DNA from: Paragordius varius
Lineage: Eukaryota > Nematomorpha
Reading direction: 5' to 3'
Assembly: GCA_964247055.1 (NCBI GenBank)
Contig: OZ176050.1
Coordinates: forward strand, 10,416,001 to 10,480,000
Length of the DNA stretch: 64,000 nt
The notes under the pieces are model-generated. The model did no database searches and had not been told where the DNA came from. It saw only the letters and a list, made by a program, of their open reading frames with translations. Each line of letters starts with the position of its first letter. Within the stretch, counting starts at the first letter, position 1. Of this stretch, positions 1 to 14,600 are shown piece after piece. The position numbers and the translations under genes were made by a program.

Positions 1-1506
1 TTCCTACAATTGTTTATATGTAATTACCATTTTTCGAACCAAAATTTATGCCACTGAATACGCGCCGATACTGAATCCTACCCCCATGCATAGGTAATTT
101 TTGTGCAATGATATCACTAATTTTCTTTTCCTTTTTACTGTTTGGGTGGACATTTATGTTTGTGCTTGATAAAGCTGAATGTACACCAGTTTCATTGACT
201 ATTTTATTTGTGGTTTGTAATGATGTGGGGGTTATAGCGGCTAAACCGATTCCCGAAACAACGCGTTTAAAAGGTTTAGCAATAAGCACATTAAGTAGTA
301 ATTCCGATCGATTTTTCTTACGTTCTAGTACATTCGAATATAATAATTATGAGATTAATTAAGGTATACATTAAAATACGTGCAGTCCGGGTTTGAGTAC
401 ACAAAGGCGTCTGAGCGAGTTTTTTATGTCAATGAAAAAAATATATGTATAATCTGAAAAAAACATATTTTACTCATCAAGGAGCATATTTAAAAGGGCG
501 AGTCAAAAATATATCCTACCTCATAATTCATAAAATATGGAATCAATCATATTTAAAGGTTCGTGGAAAACTTTTTGAGAGACTATATAATTGTTTCTAA
601 TAACGCCCATTTACAAATAAGTAAAAACAAGTAATTATACAGACAAAACGTTAAAATATAAAGACAATTTTTTTTAAAAAAGACAACCATACTTTTCTAT
701 ATTTATACCAATATAAATCATTTTTTAAATAAAAAATTGTGAAATAGAGTTACGCAATACTAATACAGTCAATTCTATATTTTGTAATTGTAACTAAATA
801 GCTTATACGAGAAAAATTAAGGTTTTGGAAAGTATGTGGTTGTCATTTGAAAAAAAATATATTTGTCTTTATATTTTTACGTTTTGTTCGTATAATTTCA
901 ATTTTTACTGTAATTAAGTAAAAACAAGTAAGTAATTAACCTTCCCCAGCCAAATCATCGAATTCATCTTCGCCCGAATCAAACATGTATTCATCGTCGT
1001 CGTCGCCATCAACGTTGTCATCTCCATCCTCGTCCGTTATGATTTCAGCATCGCTCGCAAATTGTTCAGAATCGGGTTCATCACTTTCACTCTGGCGAGA
1101 GCCAACAAGCCTCCCTCCATTAAAATGGTTTGGGCCACGCATTTTAGCCAACATTATGTCTCCACATTCACTGTTAGAGAAAAGAGGATTGTTTAAAGCT
1201 CGACTCTGTATACCCGTCTGAGAATTAACAGGAGATATTTCAACATCATTATCATCGTCACCTTCTACGATACCTTGAAAGGTTACAGGTTGATCCCCAT
1301 CTATATTGTATGAAAATTAGACGGTGTTAACAATTGATTTATAAGGTATTAGTGGATAATAAAATTTGTTATTGATAATTTGTAAAAATATTTAATTTGT
1401 AATGACAATAAAAATTAACGAAACATTAAAAGTTATTAAAAATAACTGAATGACAGTTACTGTTTTAACTAATCAACTTTTAGTGTATGACAAAAACTGT
1501 AAATTA

Positions 1507-1548
<42 letters not shown>

Positions 1549-4500
1549 GTCAAACTTAGACATTGATGCTTTTTTATAACAACAGGCGATCATTTAAGCA
1601 ATATTGACTGTTTCTTTTTTACCTATTGTTTTATTCGTCTGCCAAAAATACTTTTACATATTAGAATTTATTATCTATGAGATATTCGATTCTCACAATT
1701 TAATTTAATTTTTGGGAGTGTTTTTAATTTGCATTCAGGTAAATTATTAAATTCATATATTTAGATTAATCATTATGTATTGACTAAAAATAGTTGACAA
1801 AATTAAAATATGACTTTTTTGGAAACTTTTTATCCCATGTACCGAATAATATTTTATCACAAAAAAATTTTATATTTCAAATAAAAGTTAATTTAAACTT
1901 TACAGTTTCTCTAATCAAATATGAAGCTTTTATGTTTAATTCGCCCAATCTTACAAAAACTATAATTAAAGTTTTGATTTAAGAAAACTTTAGTTCACAA
2001 CAAAAATGCTTAAATAATTGAACATGAAAAGATAATCTTGTCGTTTATTAAACCTTTTTCTGGTGATATTCTTGGAGTCGTTACAGTAGATACCTTGAAA
2101 GATTTCGTTCGCTGTTCTTCGAGTTCCCGATTTTGTTGGTGAACGGCTGCCCGATACGAATATTTTCCAATGTGGTATTGGTTTGTGTAAAAGGAATAAT
2201 CAAGACCATCTTTTAAACGTAATATCCCGACACCAAACCGCATATCAAATGCATCGCTAAAATTGATTGTCAATTAAAAATTATTTATAATTTCAAACGT
2301 TTTATGGAATATGTTTATTTGATATAAAACTAGGTGTGTGTATGTACCCCCCATCTTGAAAAAGATTAATAGTAAAAGGCAAAAAGGAATAATTAATTTA
2401 AAAATCTAAAAAAACCTAAGGCATTACATTGCGGATAGGACTTTATTAGGATTTTTTACCTTAAAATTAAATTATATTTTGGTTTAAATGCTGCGAATAT
2501 CGGGTCATTTAATTATCTTTATTCAAACACAGTTAAATATGTCCCAATATATAATAAAATTTTAATTAAATTAAGATATTAATTCAAACAATATAAAATC
2601 TCAATATAATTGTATTTTTCTTTTTTAGTATCCCAAAACTTGATTGATATAATATATTATATAAAACATAATTATTCTAATTACTGTATAATCATAAAGT
2701 ATTGATCTAATGCTTCAACGGTGTCACTCTCCCAATTATTTTTGTAACCGATCATAAGAATATTGGGTCTTAAGCGACCTAAACCGGACAGCTATAAATA
2801 TTATAATTAATATAAAAAATAACCGCGAAATTTCTTTAAAAATAATTTGTGAATAATATAATATTAAAATGGCTTTTTTTATTCCAATATACCTGCAGTA
2901 AAGATTTGACTCCTGCCCTAAAGTTGGAAGAAACGACAGGATTGTAAATTGCTTTAACTTTTCTGTGCTTGAAATACGAATAAACCCGAGAAGCATTAAC
3001 TTCAAAATACAAATCGTTTGATTGTCCCTAAAAGAGTTAAATTGATAGAAAAATATCAAAATATTAATAATAAAATTTTAATATGATCGGGATATAATTA
3101 AAATTGAATTAATTATATAAAATTTTATTCGTAATACTGATCCTTTAATATAACATAAGTTATGATAAAAATAAGAAATAAAATTATAACTATATACTAT
3201 AATAACTTGTCCGCATATAAGCAAACTGATATTTTTGGTGAAATTGTTGACAAAGTCAAGAAATGCAGGACGTGATTTTGGATCTCCCGTTAGGGCTAAA
3301 ATTTGTGGTCTGTAAATAATAAAATATATAGATTTTTGTTTTTATTATGGAAATAAATAATGTGTTACCTAAAATTTTTAACATGTTCCTCGATTGTGTT
3401 CAATTTTAACACTGAAGTCAAAGCATTTTTGTAGGAATGAGCTTGTGTGGATGATCCCCAATTGACATCTGCAAAAAAATTTATCTATGTATATTAAATT
3501 TTTTAATTTATTCACATTGTAAAAACTTATCGATTCTAACATTAAGTCAGGTTTGTTATACGCATAAAAATATTGTGACTATATTGGACATGTAAAGTAT
3601 TAATTTATCAATGTTTCACTAAATCCATACTATAAATAAAACACAATTGATTTTTCCAAAGATAATTTCATTATTAAATTTAAGCAAAAACGAGTTTGGA
3701 TAAATTAGTTAGATGAATTGGTTGTTTAATTTTATTAAGCAATTCACATATTTTTATAACTTGATCATAGTTATTGTATTATATGCACAATTTTTTAATT
3801 AGGAGATTTAAAGAAATAATTTTATAGTAATACATTTCTGGTCAATTATTTATAAACGTCATTTATTATAAGATAATGATTTATATATATATATGAAATT
3901 ATTATATATAATTACCAGGTTTTTTATACCGCACATAGGCGTAAAATGATATGACAAAGAAAAAGGTTAGAAATGCAGCCCACCATTGTATAAGAAACAT
4001 AGTAGCAAGGCATAATCCACTTCCAAACAAACTGACCCATTTGTTAAAATATTTAAAGCTTGGTCGAAATCCTATACGATTATATGGACATATTAAACAC
4101 ATTTTGATAAAATATATTTTAGATTAAAAGTTTACTTACCAATTGATTTTGAGATAGAAGCATCAAAACAGGAATAATTGATCAGGGCATATGCCATAAG
4201 AAAAAAATTTGATATGATGGGCGCAATGATATTTAGTTCAGCTATAGAAACAAAATTATTTATTTTCAACTAAAAAACTTTTTTAAAATTACAGCTAATT
4301 TAATGCATATTTAACGTTTAAACCTTTTTAATATTTATTCTAACTAAGTTTTAGTGCAAATATAAAAGATGTTCTTTTCATATATTCTATAAATATATAA
4401 AAATTGTGAATACATGTGTGTATACGATAATTTAATATATTTATAAGATTGTAAAAGTGACCAGCATTAAAATAATAAATAAAATCAAAATTACCGACAA

Positions 4501-7500
4501 GAATAAAAAGTACAGCTATTGTAAATGCCAATATATAGGCCCTGTAGGGTTCATCGTTTCTTTTGCTTCCAACGCCAAAATAACGGATGCCTGGGAACAA
4601 ATTATCACGACACAAGGCCTACAAAGTAAAAGAAAAGGGAGATGAAATTTTATAAATTGTCAAAATTTATATATATGAATTTATATGTAATTATACGATA
4701 AAATAACTATGATATTAATGAGGATTTGAGAAGATAAGGCATAATATATGAGAATTTTTTTTATTAAAAAAGGCAATTAAAAACTAAAGTCTGTCATCTT
4801 TATAAAGTTAACCATATAAAAGTTTTTGATTAGGATTGTTTAGTATGGTATAAAAAAGCAATATATTTAATCACTTATTTTATCAACCTAAAGTGTATTG
4901 GATATAGAAAACTTTAAAAATATGAAAATGTGAATTACCCTAAAATAGAAATTATCAAACCTGATTTATGCTATATGTTTTTACATATCTTATCATTCCA
5001 TAGTAAATAAGATTATATAAGTAAACATCTACCTGGAATACTTTGGGTGCTCCTACCAAACTAGCTAGTGCGGAAGAAAGAGTGGCAGAAAATATACCCA
5101 CGATAGTTATTGGGCTATACAATGATATCATGTCGACAATCTATCAAATTAATAATCATAGTTTTAAAAAGCATTTGTATTATAATAAAGTCATGCATAC
5201 AGTTTATTTTCAATAGCAATTCTTATATATATTAACCAATTATCTATCTTAAATAGGTCCAAATAAATTTCCATCATTAAATATATTAATAATAATACTT
5301 GGTAATCATTTAGTAAACCGTATGAGCACTTATATATGGGTTGTTGGTGTTGTTTGGCAATAGAATGTATTGTGGCTGTTGTTTGGATCGAAATATTAGA
5401 ATTTAATTTATGATTATTTATAAAGTTTGTGTAACAATGTTGTGTGATAGGATTTTCTCCTTTTTCATGTACAATCGCTTTTTGTAAAAGTAAAGATGTA
5501 GGCCATATCTTATGGCTCAAGGCATTCATTGTATCATTAGTGCCGAATGGTTTAAGGTCCCTAATTAATTGGTTAGCATATGCGATAAAGCGATTAGTTG
5601 ACTGTAACGTGGATGAATCTGGTAACACGCCAGAATTAATTGATTGATCTATTTAAATTATTAATAAATATAAAAATGTGACAAATACTGTAAGCCTAAA
5701 CTCTAAACAACACATTTTTCTAATCAAATGTACCCATATCATCAAAGTTACAAACAAATAATTATCCTTGTGATCTTCCCCCCCCCGCGCCTCCAAAAAA
5801 ATTTTCTTATTTTTATCAAAATGACTAATAAAAAATTAAAAATATTGAATCATATATTTTTGGGATATGAATTATACAAATATAGGATTGATAAAACTTT
5901 GTAGGTTATCTCAATTATTTTTGCTTCAGGATCAGATCCATCAAATTTTAAAATTGATCAAATAAATAAACTGTAATTATTTTAACTTTTTAGTTTAATC
6001 AGAATTTACTTAAAAGCTTTTTTTGGGCGAGATCTAAGTTTCAACAATTTGCTTATTTCACTATCAAAAACATATTGAAAGTTACCATATTTGAAAAATA
6101 TAATTTACTTATTGATTTGTAATTTGTTAGAAAAAGATCCGAAACGTTTCCGGATGCTTCGCGTAATACAGAAAAGCCCAAAACCCATATAAGAACTAAA
6201 TAAACTGAGGTGGTTATTAGGATAGCTAGAAATGTGCCTTTTGGTATAGCTTTTTGTGCATTCTAAATGATATTTTATAGTTGGATATAATTACACTAGA
6301 CAACAAATTTTAACTTTTTTTAACTGCCATTCTTGTAAATTTAAAATTTATTTCATTAAAGTACATAATTAGTATACCTGAAAAGAAAATTGGTCTAGAA
6401 TGGAAGAATTTTTTTATATTAGAGTTTATCGATAATTTTTGGCCCCGATTTAACATTAAACTCGAAATTTCGAAAATTTAAAGTTTTAGATATGAAGCCA
6501 TGTATTTTATATCATTCGAAAGAGCGCAAAAAACTGAATCTTTTAAATGGTAGTAAGTCATTTAAATCAATCGAATGTAAAAGTTATTGGGTTTAAATGT
6601 CGAAATTTTCAATCCTTAAATAAGTCAAGAATTTTTACAGACAAACTAATTTGAAAATCATATAAATTATTTTAATATAATTATTAGGGTTATATTAGTA
6701 TTTAATTTAAAAAAATGTTTGAAAAAGCTTTTGGTTTGCTTTTTAAATAAAAATTATTATTATCATAAATATTTTACCTCGTGGATACTAAAATGCATTA
6801 TTATAACTGTAAATTTATTACATAATGGCTATAAAAGATCAAAAATACCTTAAACTTTGTTTTTATCTTTAAAATTTCGAAATTATCAGCCTTGTGAAGA
6901 AAATAAATTAATATTGATGAGATGGTAATTTTTAAAAAACAAAAAACTTAAAAATGGCTGTTTTGAGTGACATAAAAGCAATAAAAAATGTTTTAATCAA
7001 AAAAAACTTTCTTGTGTTATCTTTTTTGGACATTCATCTCCATTTAACCAAAGTTTGAGCTATTTTCATCCATTAATTTTAAAAATATAATAATTAAAAA
7101 AAATGCTCTCGCTTCGCGCGTTTGTCGCTCTTTGTGTCCAATATTAACTGTCGATGTAATACATATTAGTATGCATTTTATAGTGTTTTTAATACTCTTT
7201 CGAATGATATATTACAAATGGGCATTACTTGTATATTTTCAACGAAAAACATTTTTTAGTAAAATTTTGATAAAGAGGGCGCATAATCAAAAAAATCAAA
7301 TTATACAAAATTCTTTCAGCGAGTTATAATTTTTATTTCAGATTTACTGTTAGAATGATACTAAACATCAGATAATGCAAAAAACTCGAGTGGCAGAAAA
7401 ATTTGTTGTCTAGTGTTATATAAAAGCGACTAAAAAAATTTTTTAAATAATACCTTTAAATCACCCGATATATTTGCTCCGGCTAGTATACCAGTGGCAG

Positions 7501-10500
7501 CTGGGAAAAAGATGGAAAATACCGAAAAGAAATTTTCATTTACCGTAAATGCAGGGGCAAAATTTTGGTTGAATAATGCAACTAAATGATAACATAAAAA
7601 CTATTAAATATATGTATTGTAAAAATGGAAATAACATTGTTACCCGGAGAATTCTCGAAAAGTTTATAAAAAATTTTTTATCTAAAAACATCAAAATTAT
7701 GATGTTTAGCGTCCCAGAATGTCAAAATCCCTAGATAAAGTATAAAAACGCAAATTCCGCGCATTTATGACTCCAAATGATTCATATTTTATATATTTAT
7801 AATCAGGTAGAAAAATTGTTTCATAATTTTTAGATATTTTTTGAACAACTTTCAATAATTGCAACGGAACTTGAAATACACCTTTAAAAATGTTGCTAAT
7901 ATTATATAAAATCAATTAAGCATTTTTGGAATATTTTGAGGATAAAAGTTTATTTTAACAAATGATTTTAGTGAAGTATGGCATAATCTTCAGTGGCTAA
8001 GTCCCAGAACGGAATTCTGATACTTTTTACTCTATAAATGCTTTTAAAATTTCCATGATACTGAAACAAAATTCGTGACAAAATGTGCTTAATATATGTC
8101 AACCTTTGTAACCGAAAAATCCTTTGACTTTTTGTTCATTTTTTGGTGGGAGAAACGATCCTATCATAAAGTTAAGGATGGCAATGATAAGTAGAAATAA
8201 CAATGCAATTTGTGCCTAATATAAAATAAATATTATAAATATATATATTACAGCAAGGTTAGTAGGCATAAAATTATTTAAATATAATATTTTATATTTT
8301 ATAATTATTAGTAGCCATTGATAGTAGCAAAGCATTCGAAAACATTGGCGAGTTTTAATTTAATAAACTATATGAGAAATATTATATTTACAAAAATCTT
8401 TTCTCGTATGAAACTATTTGAAAATTAATTATTTGAAAATTTAAATTAAAACCTTAGCTTCCCATTCCATCCCTGCAAGAGAAATTCCAAGCAGAACTAT
8501 AGCCGTTCCACAACCTATGATGCGAATCCAATTTGTTTCTGAAATGCCAAAGGTACCACTATATTTCTATGATCAAAATTTAATTTCTTTTTGAGATTAA
8601 TTTATAAAATAAAAAATATAAGTATATTAACAATTTATCTGCATAGTTAAATTGAACTTAACTAATAAATGGATATGAAATAAATAGATTTGCATATAAT
8701 AGTAATAAAGATCCGTGGTTAACTAAATTTAATAAAAAGGTTAATAATTAACCTTTTGTTAATAGTAATTTTCTGCGGTACAACAAAATTATTTGGCTTA
8801 TTAAATTTATAAAAATAACTAATTAGCATATTGGTATAATTTTAGTTGCTAATAACATAATAACTTAAATTAAAGCTAAATTATCTTGAATGATAATGTA
8901 ATTATTAATAAGATTAAAATCTAATACGTTCATAAGATCCAAAACGGTTTCTGCGAAACCCACAATGTACATGGAGACTGCTACAGCATTGGCTAACGAA
9001 AATATAATTCCAATGGCCCCTCCAAACTCAGGGCCCAAACTTCGTGAGATCATGTAATAAGCCCCACCTATATATGGTAAAAATAGATAAATAATTTTAA
9101 TATGCTTAACATTTTATATAATAATTATAATTATGTAAAGTTGATAAATTGATGATAGGCATAGTATAAAGTATATTTTTAGCAGATGGCTTTATAAACT
9201 ACACATATTTTTATAAATTTTATCAAACTTATCAAGTTATAAGTAATCTTGAAAAAAGGAATTCAAATTGATTAAATGACTTAATATTGATTGGGGTGCA
9301 CAAATGAATGTTGTCAAATATAACAACTAAAAATGACCAAGTAATATATCAATTTATAACAGTTTTCAAAATTTAAGGTCAAATCAAACATAAAATGAAA
9401 CAGGTAAGAAATTTTGCAAGGAAAAAAAGGAAATACTTTTATTCAAAAAAGGTGATTTAAATGAATGAAATATTTATATCATAAAAATAAGTCAAAAATC
9501 TTTTATGACTATTCATACTACGAAAACGATTTGTCATTTGAAACATGCAAAACAATGTTTATAATATATATGAATAAATATACATAAATTCATGTTGTTA
9601 AATAAAATTTGCATTTTTAATGTGCCAAATAAAGTAAATATGCACTTTTACATGTCATAATATCACTCTCACTCTCTAAAAGGTTACTATAGAAAGAATA
9701 AAAGATCAAATCTTATTTTTGGACATAAAACTTTAACAATAATATAATAATAACAACATTTTAGTAGTAAAATAGGAGACATAAGGAAGATTAATGTGCT
9801 TACTGCGCTGGCATATAGATCTTTATAACAACACAAAAAAAACGAATCTTGTTTAAAAAAATGGCCTCCTTTATTTAATTTAATTTAAATGTGCTATAAC
9901 TACCTTAATATAAAAAGTATTTTAAACTTCTACTCTTGTATATTGTAAAATTAAAATTACGGTTACCAAAAAAATTACAAGTTAATCAGAAATCGATACT
10001 GGTCAATTATTGAAGTTAAAATTTTCACGTTTTCACATATACATATCATAGGATATATAAATGGTATTAAGAAGTGATAAATTAGTGTCAAGCAATTAAC
10101 CTTCAAACTGTAATGTGTTAATTACACGCTATTATAAGAAGACAAATTTGTTTCACGTTTCATTCAATATTACCAATTTAACATATGTGTTCATATACAT
10201 CTTTTGACTTTTAGAAAATACGCGAAAATTCACTAAATAAATTTTAAACGTCTTTTTACAGAGTATATATAAGGCAATCAAAAAATTCTAAAAATATTTT
10301 TTTAAAAAGTCAAAAATAAAATATGTACCTCCTTTGACATCTCCATTAGTGCATATAGCCGACATGGACATCGATGTTATTGTGGTCACAACGACTGATA
10401 ATAAAACTATCACAGTTGCCAGACCTAATTAAATAATTTAAATTAATTTTCACAGCAAGATATTATTTCGAATTATCTCTATTTTTCATTTTGTTAATAA

Positions 10501-11556
10501 AATTAAATCTATATGATTGCGTCCGAAAAAAAATTAAAGTATAAAGAAGGGCCAAAATTTGATAAATTAATTAATTAATTACTGATCCCGGCTTGTCCAA
10601 CAACCCACGAGAGTCGCAAAAAAAGCATGACACCCCAAATGTTTAACATACATCTAACCTAACAAATTATAACATGAAATTAGTTTCAAATCAATTTGAT
10701 TGAGAATTTTAATTTTTGCAGGAGAGTTAACATGCAATAATTATATTATTATTTAAGATTTGTTTAAATTTGATTAAGCTACAACATCCGTAAAAAGGTT
10801 AAAAAATCCTAAATAGCATTTTAATTTAAGCGCCAAAAATTTAATGCGAAATTGTTTCTGAGAAAAAAAACTTATTCTTCATTTCATGAAAATTTAATTA
10901 ACATTATCAAGCTCACTACCTCTTAGCTGTAAAAAAGTGAATAAATTAAAATTATTTAATATAATATATCCAAATAATTGATATTTAAAGAGGAAAACAA
11001 AAGGTGATTTAAATATAAAAGCTACTGAATTTTATGCCTTAGGGTTTTACAAATTTTTATTATTAGAAAATATTATTAGAAAATAGATAATTTTTATATA
11101 AGACAAAAGCGAAGTTATATATATATATATATATATACTTTTAAAAGTTTTACTTATCGTACAAAAAATAAATATAACATTTTAAGTAACATTTAATCAA
11201 TCATTATAGCATAATATATGGTGATCATTGTTAGCCTACCATTGCAATTATCGAGCAATTGGTCGCTTTATGAAACGAGACAATTTTGAGGTTTACCACG
11301 TGTGTTATTAAATACAAAGATGGCGTTTTCCGCCTTGCAAATTTTAATTTAAGACTCATTATTTGTTATTTATTATAATCTGTCATGTTGACATATAATA
11401 AGATAACACATGTAATAAATCTTTGAAATAGCAAAACATCAATATGCATTGTGTCACTGAAGCGGTCCAATTTTTAATTTTGATATGAAAAAAAATAAAA
11501 AAAACGGAAATTATAACGATTAAGAAATAATTATCATTCTAAGTATTAAAATATGT

Positions 11557-11632
<76 letters not shown>

Positions 11633-14600
11633 TATAATTTATAATATAATATTAAATATGCCACACAATGTCGTTTAACATTGAAATTAATTTTAAGTTT
11701 TTTGTAACAGCGAATGTAGGGTAACGTTTTTAAATGGCCAAATCACACATAATCGGTATGACACTGCTTACGAATACTAGGTCAGTTTAGACCATAATTG
11801 GAAATATGTTGTAACGCAATCAAAACAAGATTAATTAATCAATTTCTTTTCAATATAAGGAGGTTATCAAAATCCTTGATGATTGATAAATGCATAAAAA
11901 ATTGGAAATTTTTAAAATTCAATTACTTTTTGACATTATTGATACCATATTCTATTATAAAAATAATAGGGTTAAAAAAAAGACCAATTGTTTTAGTGAG
12001 CGTTTACAGTCATGAATGCAAAAAGGTCAATTAGGTAAAATTTTATTAATCAACGTGTTTCTAAAAAAAAGGTCGACACCTTTTCTATTTGTCTCTAAAA
12101 AATCTCGTTTAGGTTTTATAATAAATTTTATGACTAATGTTTAATCAAATATATATATACATAATTTTTAGCACAAAAATTATAAATACATAAATTCATG
12201 TTTAAATAATGAGTTTAAAAAATTAATAATTTCAAAAATTGTATTAATTTATTGAACATATCAAATCTATTTTCTACCTTTTTTGTTTATAATATAGCTT
12301 AGCTATGTAAATGAGTCAAAGCAAATAATATCTAATCTCGTATACACAAGGTGGGATATAAGCCCTTCCGGTTTATATTTTATGAGTAAACATTTTATAA
12401 TTTTATCGGTTAATAAAAATAAATTTACATCTAACCCATTAAAAATTTAATGATGAGTATCCTTAAAAAAATGTGTAATTATTTGAATAGATTTTGCATA
12501 AATTTATATTACCTAATATGTTAAACAAAACATTATTTTAGGAAGTAAGTTTTAAATAATAGATAATAAATGTTATTAACTTTAAACATAAATTTAATAT
12601 AAGATAAAAAAAACATTTGGCTTTAGGTGTCTAGGCCTGATAAAAATGTCTCCGCTATGCTCAAGAAAATAATTAAACTAACACTTATATGAAAAGTTTT
12701 TTTCGATTTAATTCAAAAACGATAGTTGATCCATCTAAACTTTTTCAATTTGGTTTTGTGTTGAAGTACAGTCATGTATCCCTTATTTTACCAAAAATTA
12801 ATTATTTCGTTAAAATGGGTATAAATATTTGGTAAAGAATGGAAAAAACAAGAGCTCCATGGTATTAACAATATCATATTCATCAAAAAACTCTAAGAAT
12901 TATCATAGAGCTCTTGTTTTTTCCATTCTTTGTCAAATATTTATACCCATTTAACAAATTAAGGATACATGACTGTAATTACAAATAGTCAATAAATTAG
13001 TCAATAGTGAATAGAATAAAATAGATTCGTACCAGGACTCCTTTTATCCAACCAAACTTTGGACCTTGAGATATTCCACGTTCCTTATCGCTCCCTATAC
13101 GTCGTATACCACCGTTTGCAATGAGTTTACCCTTAGCGACGTGTTCCCCATTTTTTCCACCCTTCTTATAGTAATGACCGTACGGTTGACCACCACCATT
13201 TAACCCATTACGTAACGGCTAGCATACATATATATTCCATTTACAATTCAAATTCACCCTCGAACACAATTCGAATTCACCCTTGAACAATTTAAATTCA
13301 CCCTAATTATGTGTTTTTGATCTAACATAACTCATCATTAATATGAAATATATTTTTACAACAAGTATATTATTTTTTCAGCATTATATTAATATAAAAA
13401 TTCATATTTTAAAAATATTAAAAAATAAAGATATTTTTAAATCTTAAAAAACACATAATTTATTTAGGGTGAATTTGAATTGTTCGAAGGTGAATTTGAA
13501 TTGTTCAAGGGTGAATTTGAAATGTAAATGGTATAGATCATGTAAATATTTAACATTAAAAAAGTATTTTTTTGATTAAAATATACTCATACTGACATCA
13601 ACCAACGTTAAATCTCATATTCCGCTATATACAAACTGGTTGGTTATGTGTTATAAAGCAGAAACAAATTATTTTATTTGTGTTTTAGTTTCATCAATAA
13701 TTGATGCATGCATTATTTATAACTTATAAAACTATTGGCACACACAGTCCTAAATAATTCGTGTAAAATTAATGAATATCAGTCCAATTAGAGCAGAACT
13801 TGCTAGATCAACATATAAGAGTTAAAAATAAAAATTAACAATATACAATTATTGATAATGTACCATTTTAAAGATATCTTTAGTCGTTTCGAATTAGCCC
13901 TTAAACTTACATAAAATCAGCCTCACGAATATTTCATGCTCACATTTGAACAATTCAAAGTTAATTTCGAACATTGTTATTTTATTCATAAGCATTTTAT
14001 ATTCCTCTAAAATTAAATATATATGCTTGGGCTTTAACAATTTATATTTAGACAAAAAATTATTTTTAACATTATCGTTTATTTACCCTAGATTGTTTAT
14101 TCAAATTTAATATTCATGTCAATAAAATTTTTTTAATTACATTTTTTTATTAAAATATGACGCTTAAAATAAAAATCACCTATATCTTTGATATAATTAA
14201 TAATGTTTTATTTTTAAAATTTACAAACTTGAAGAAAAATAAAAATATCAAATAGGCTAAATTATTTATAGTCAAAAAATAAATTTATTTCGAAAATAAC
14301 AATAATGAAATGTAATGGAATCGTTAAAATTGAAATTAAAATTATTGAGGGTATAAATGTTCACTAAAAAGAATTATAAGTGTTTACGGGTATTAAATTG
14401 ACATAAAACCAATTATGTTTTGTTAATAAATGAGGCCATATACATATAGGTTTAAAAAGGGTAATGATCAACATCCATGATAAATTTTACAAAATATAAT
14501 TTTATAACCCATTCCAATAATAGTAAAAAACCTATTAGTATATGAAATAATTTTAGTCAACCAACATTATAAAAAAAGCGTCAAATATTTTTGAGATATA

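Noticed and set aside
2736-3059. 107-codon minus-strand open frame
   Set aside because: It is a different frame over the real NKCC exons 2893-3027 and 2685-2791.
5191-5298. Continuation of the NKCC exon beyond 5299
   Set aside because: After YGLLNDYQ the reading becomes low-complexity; a GT donor at 5297-5298 and the next exon [10 protein letters not shown] fit the family exactly.
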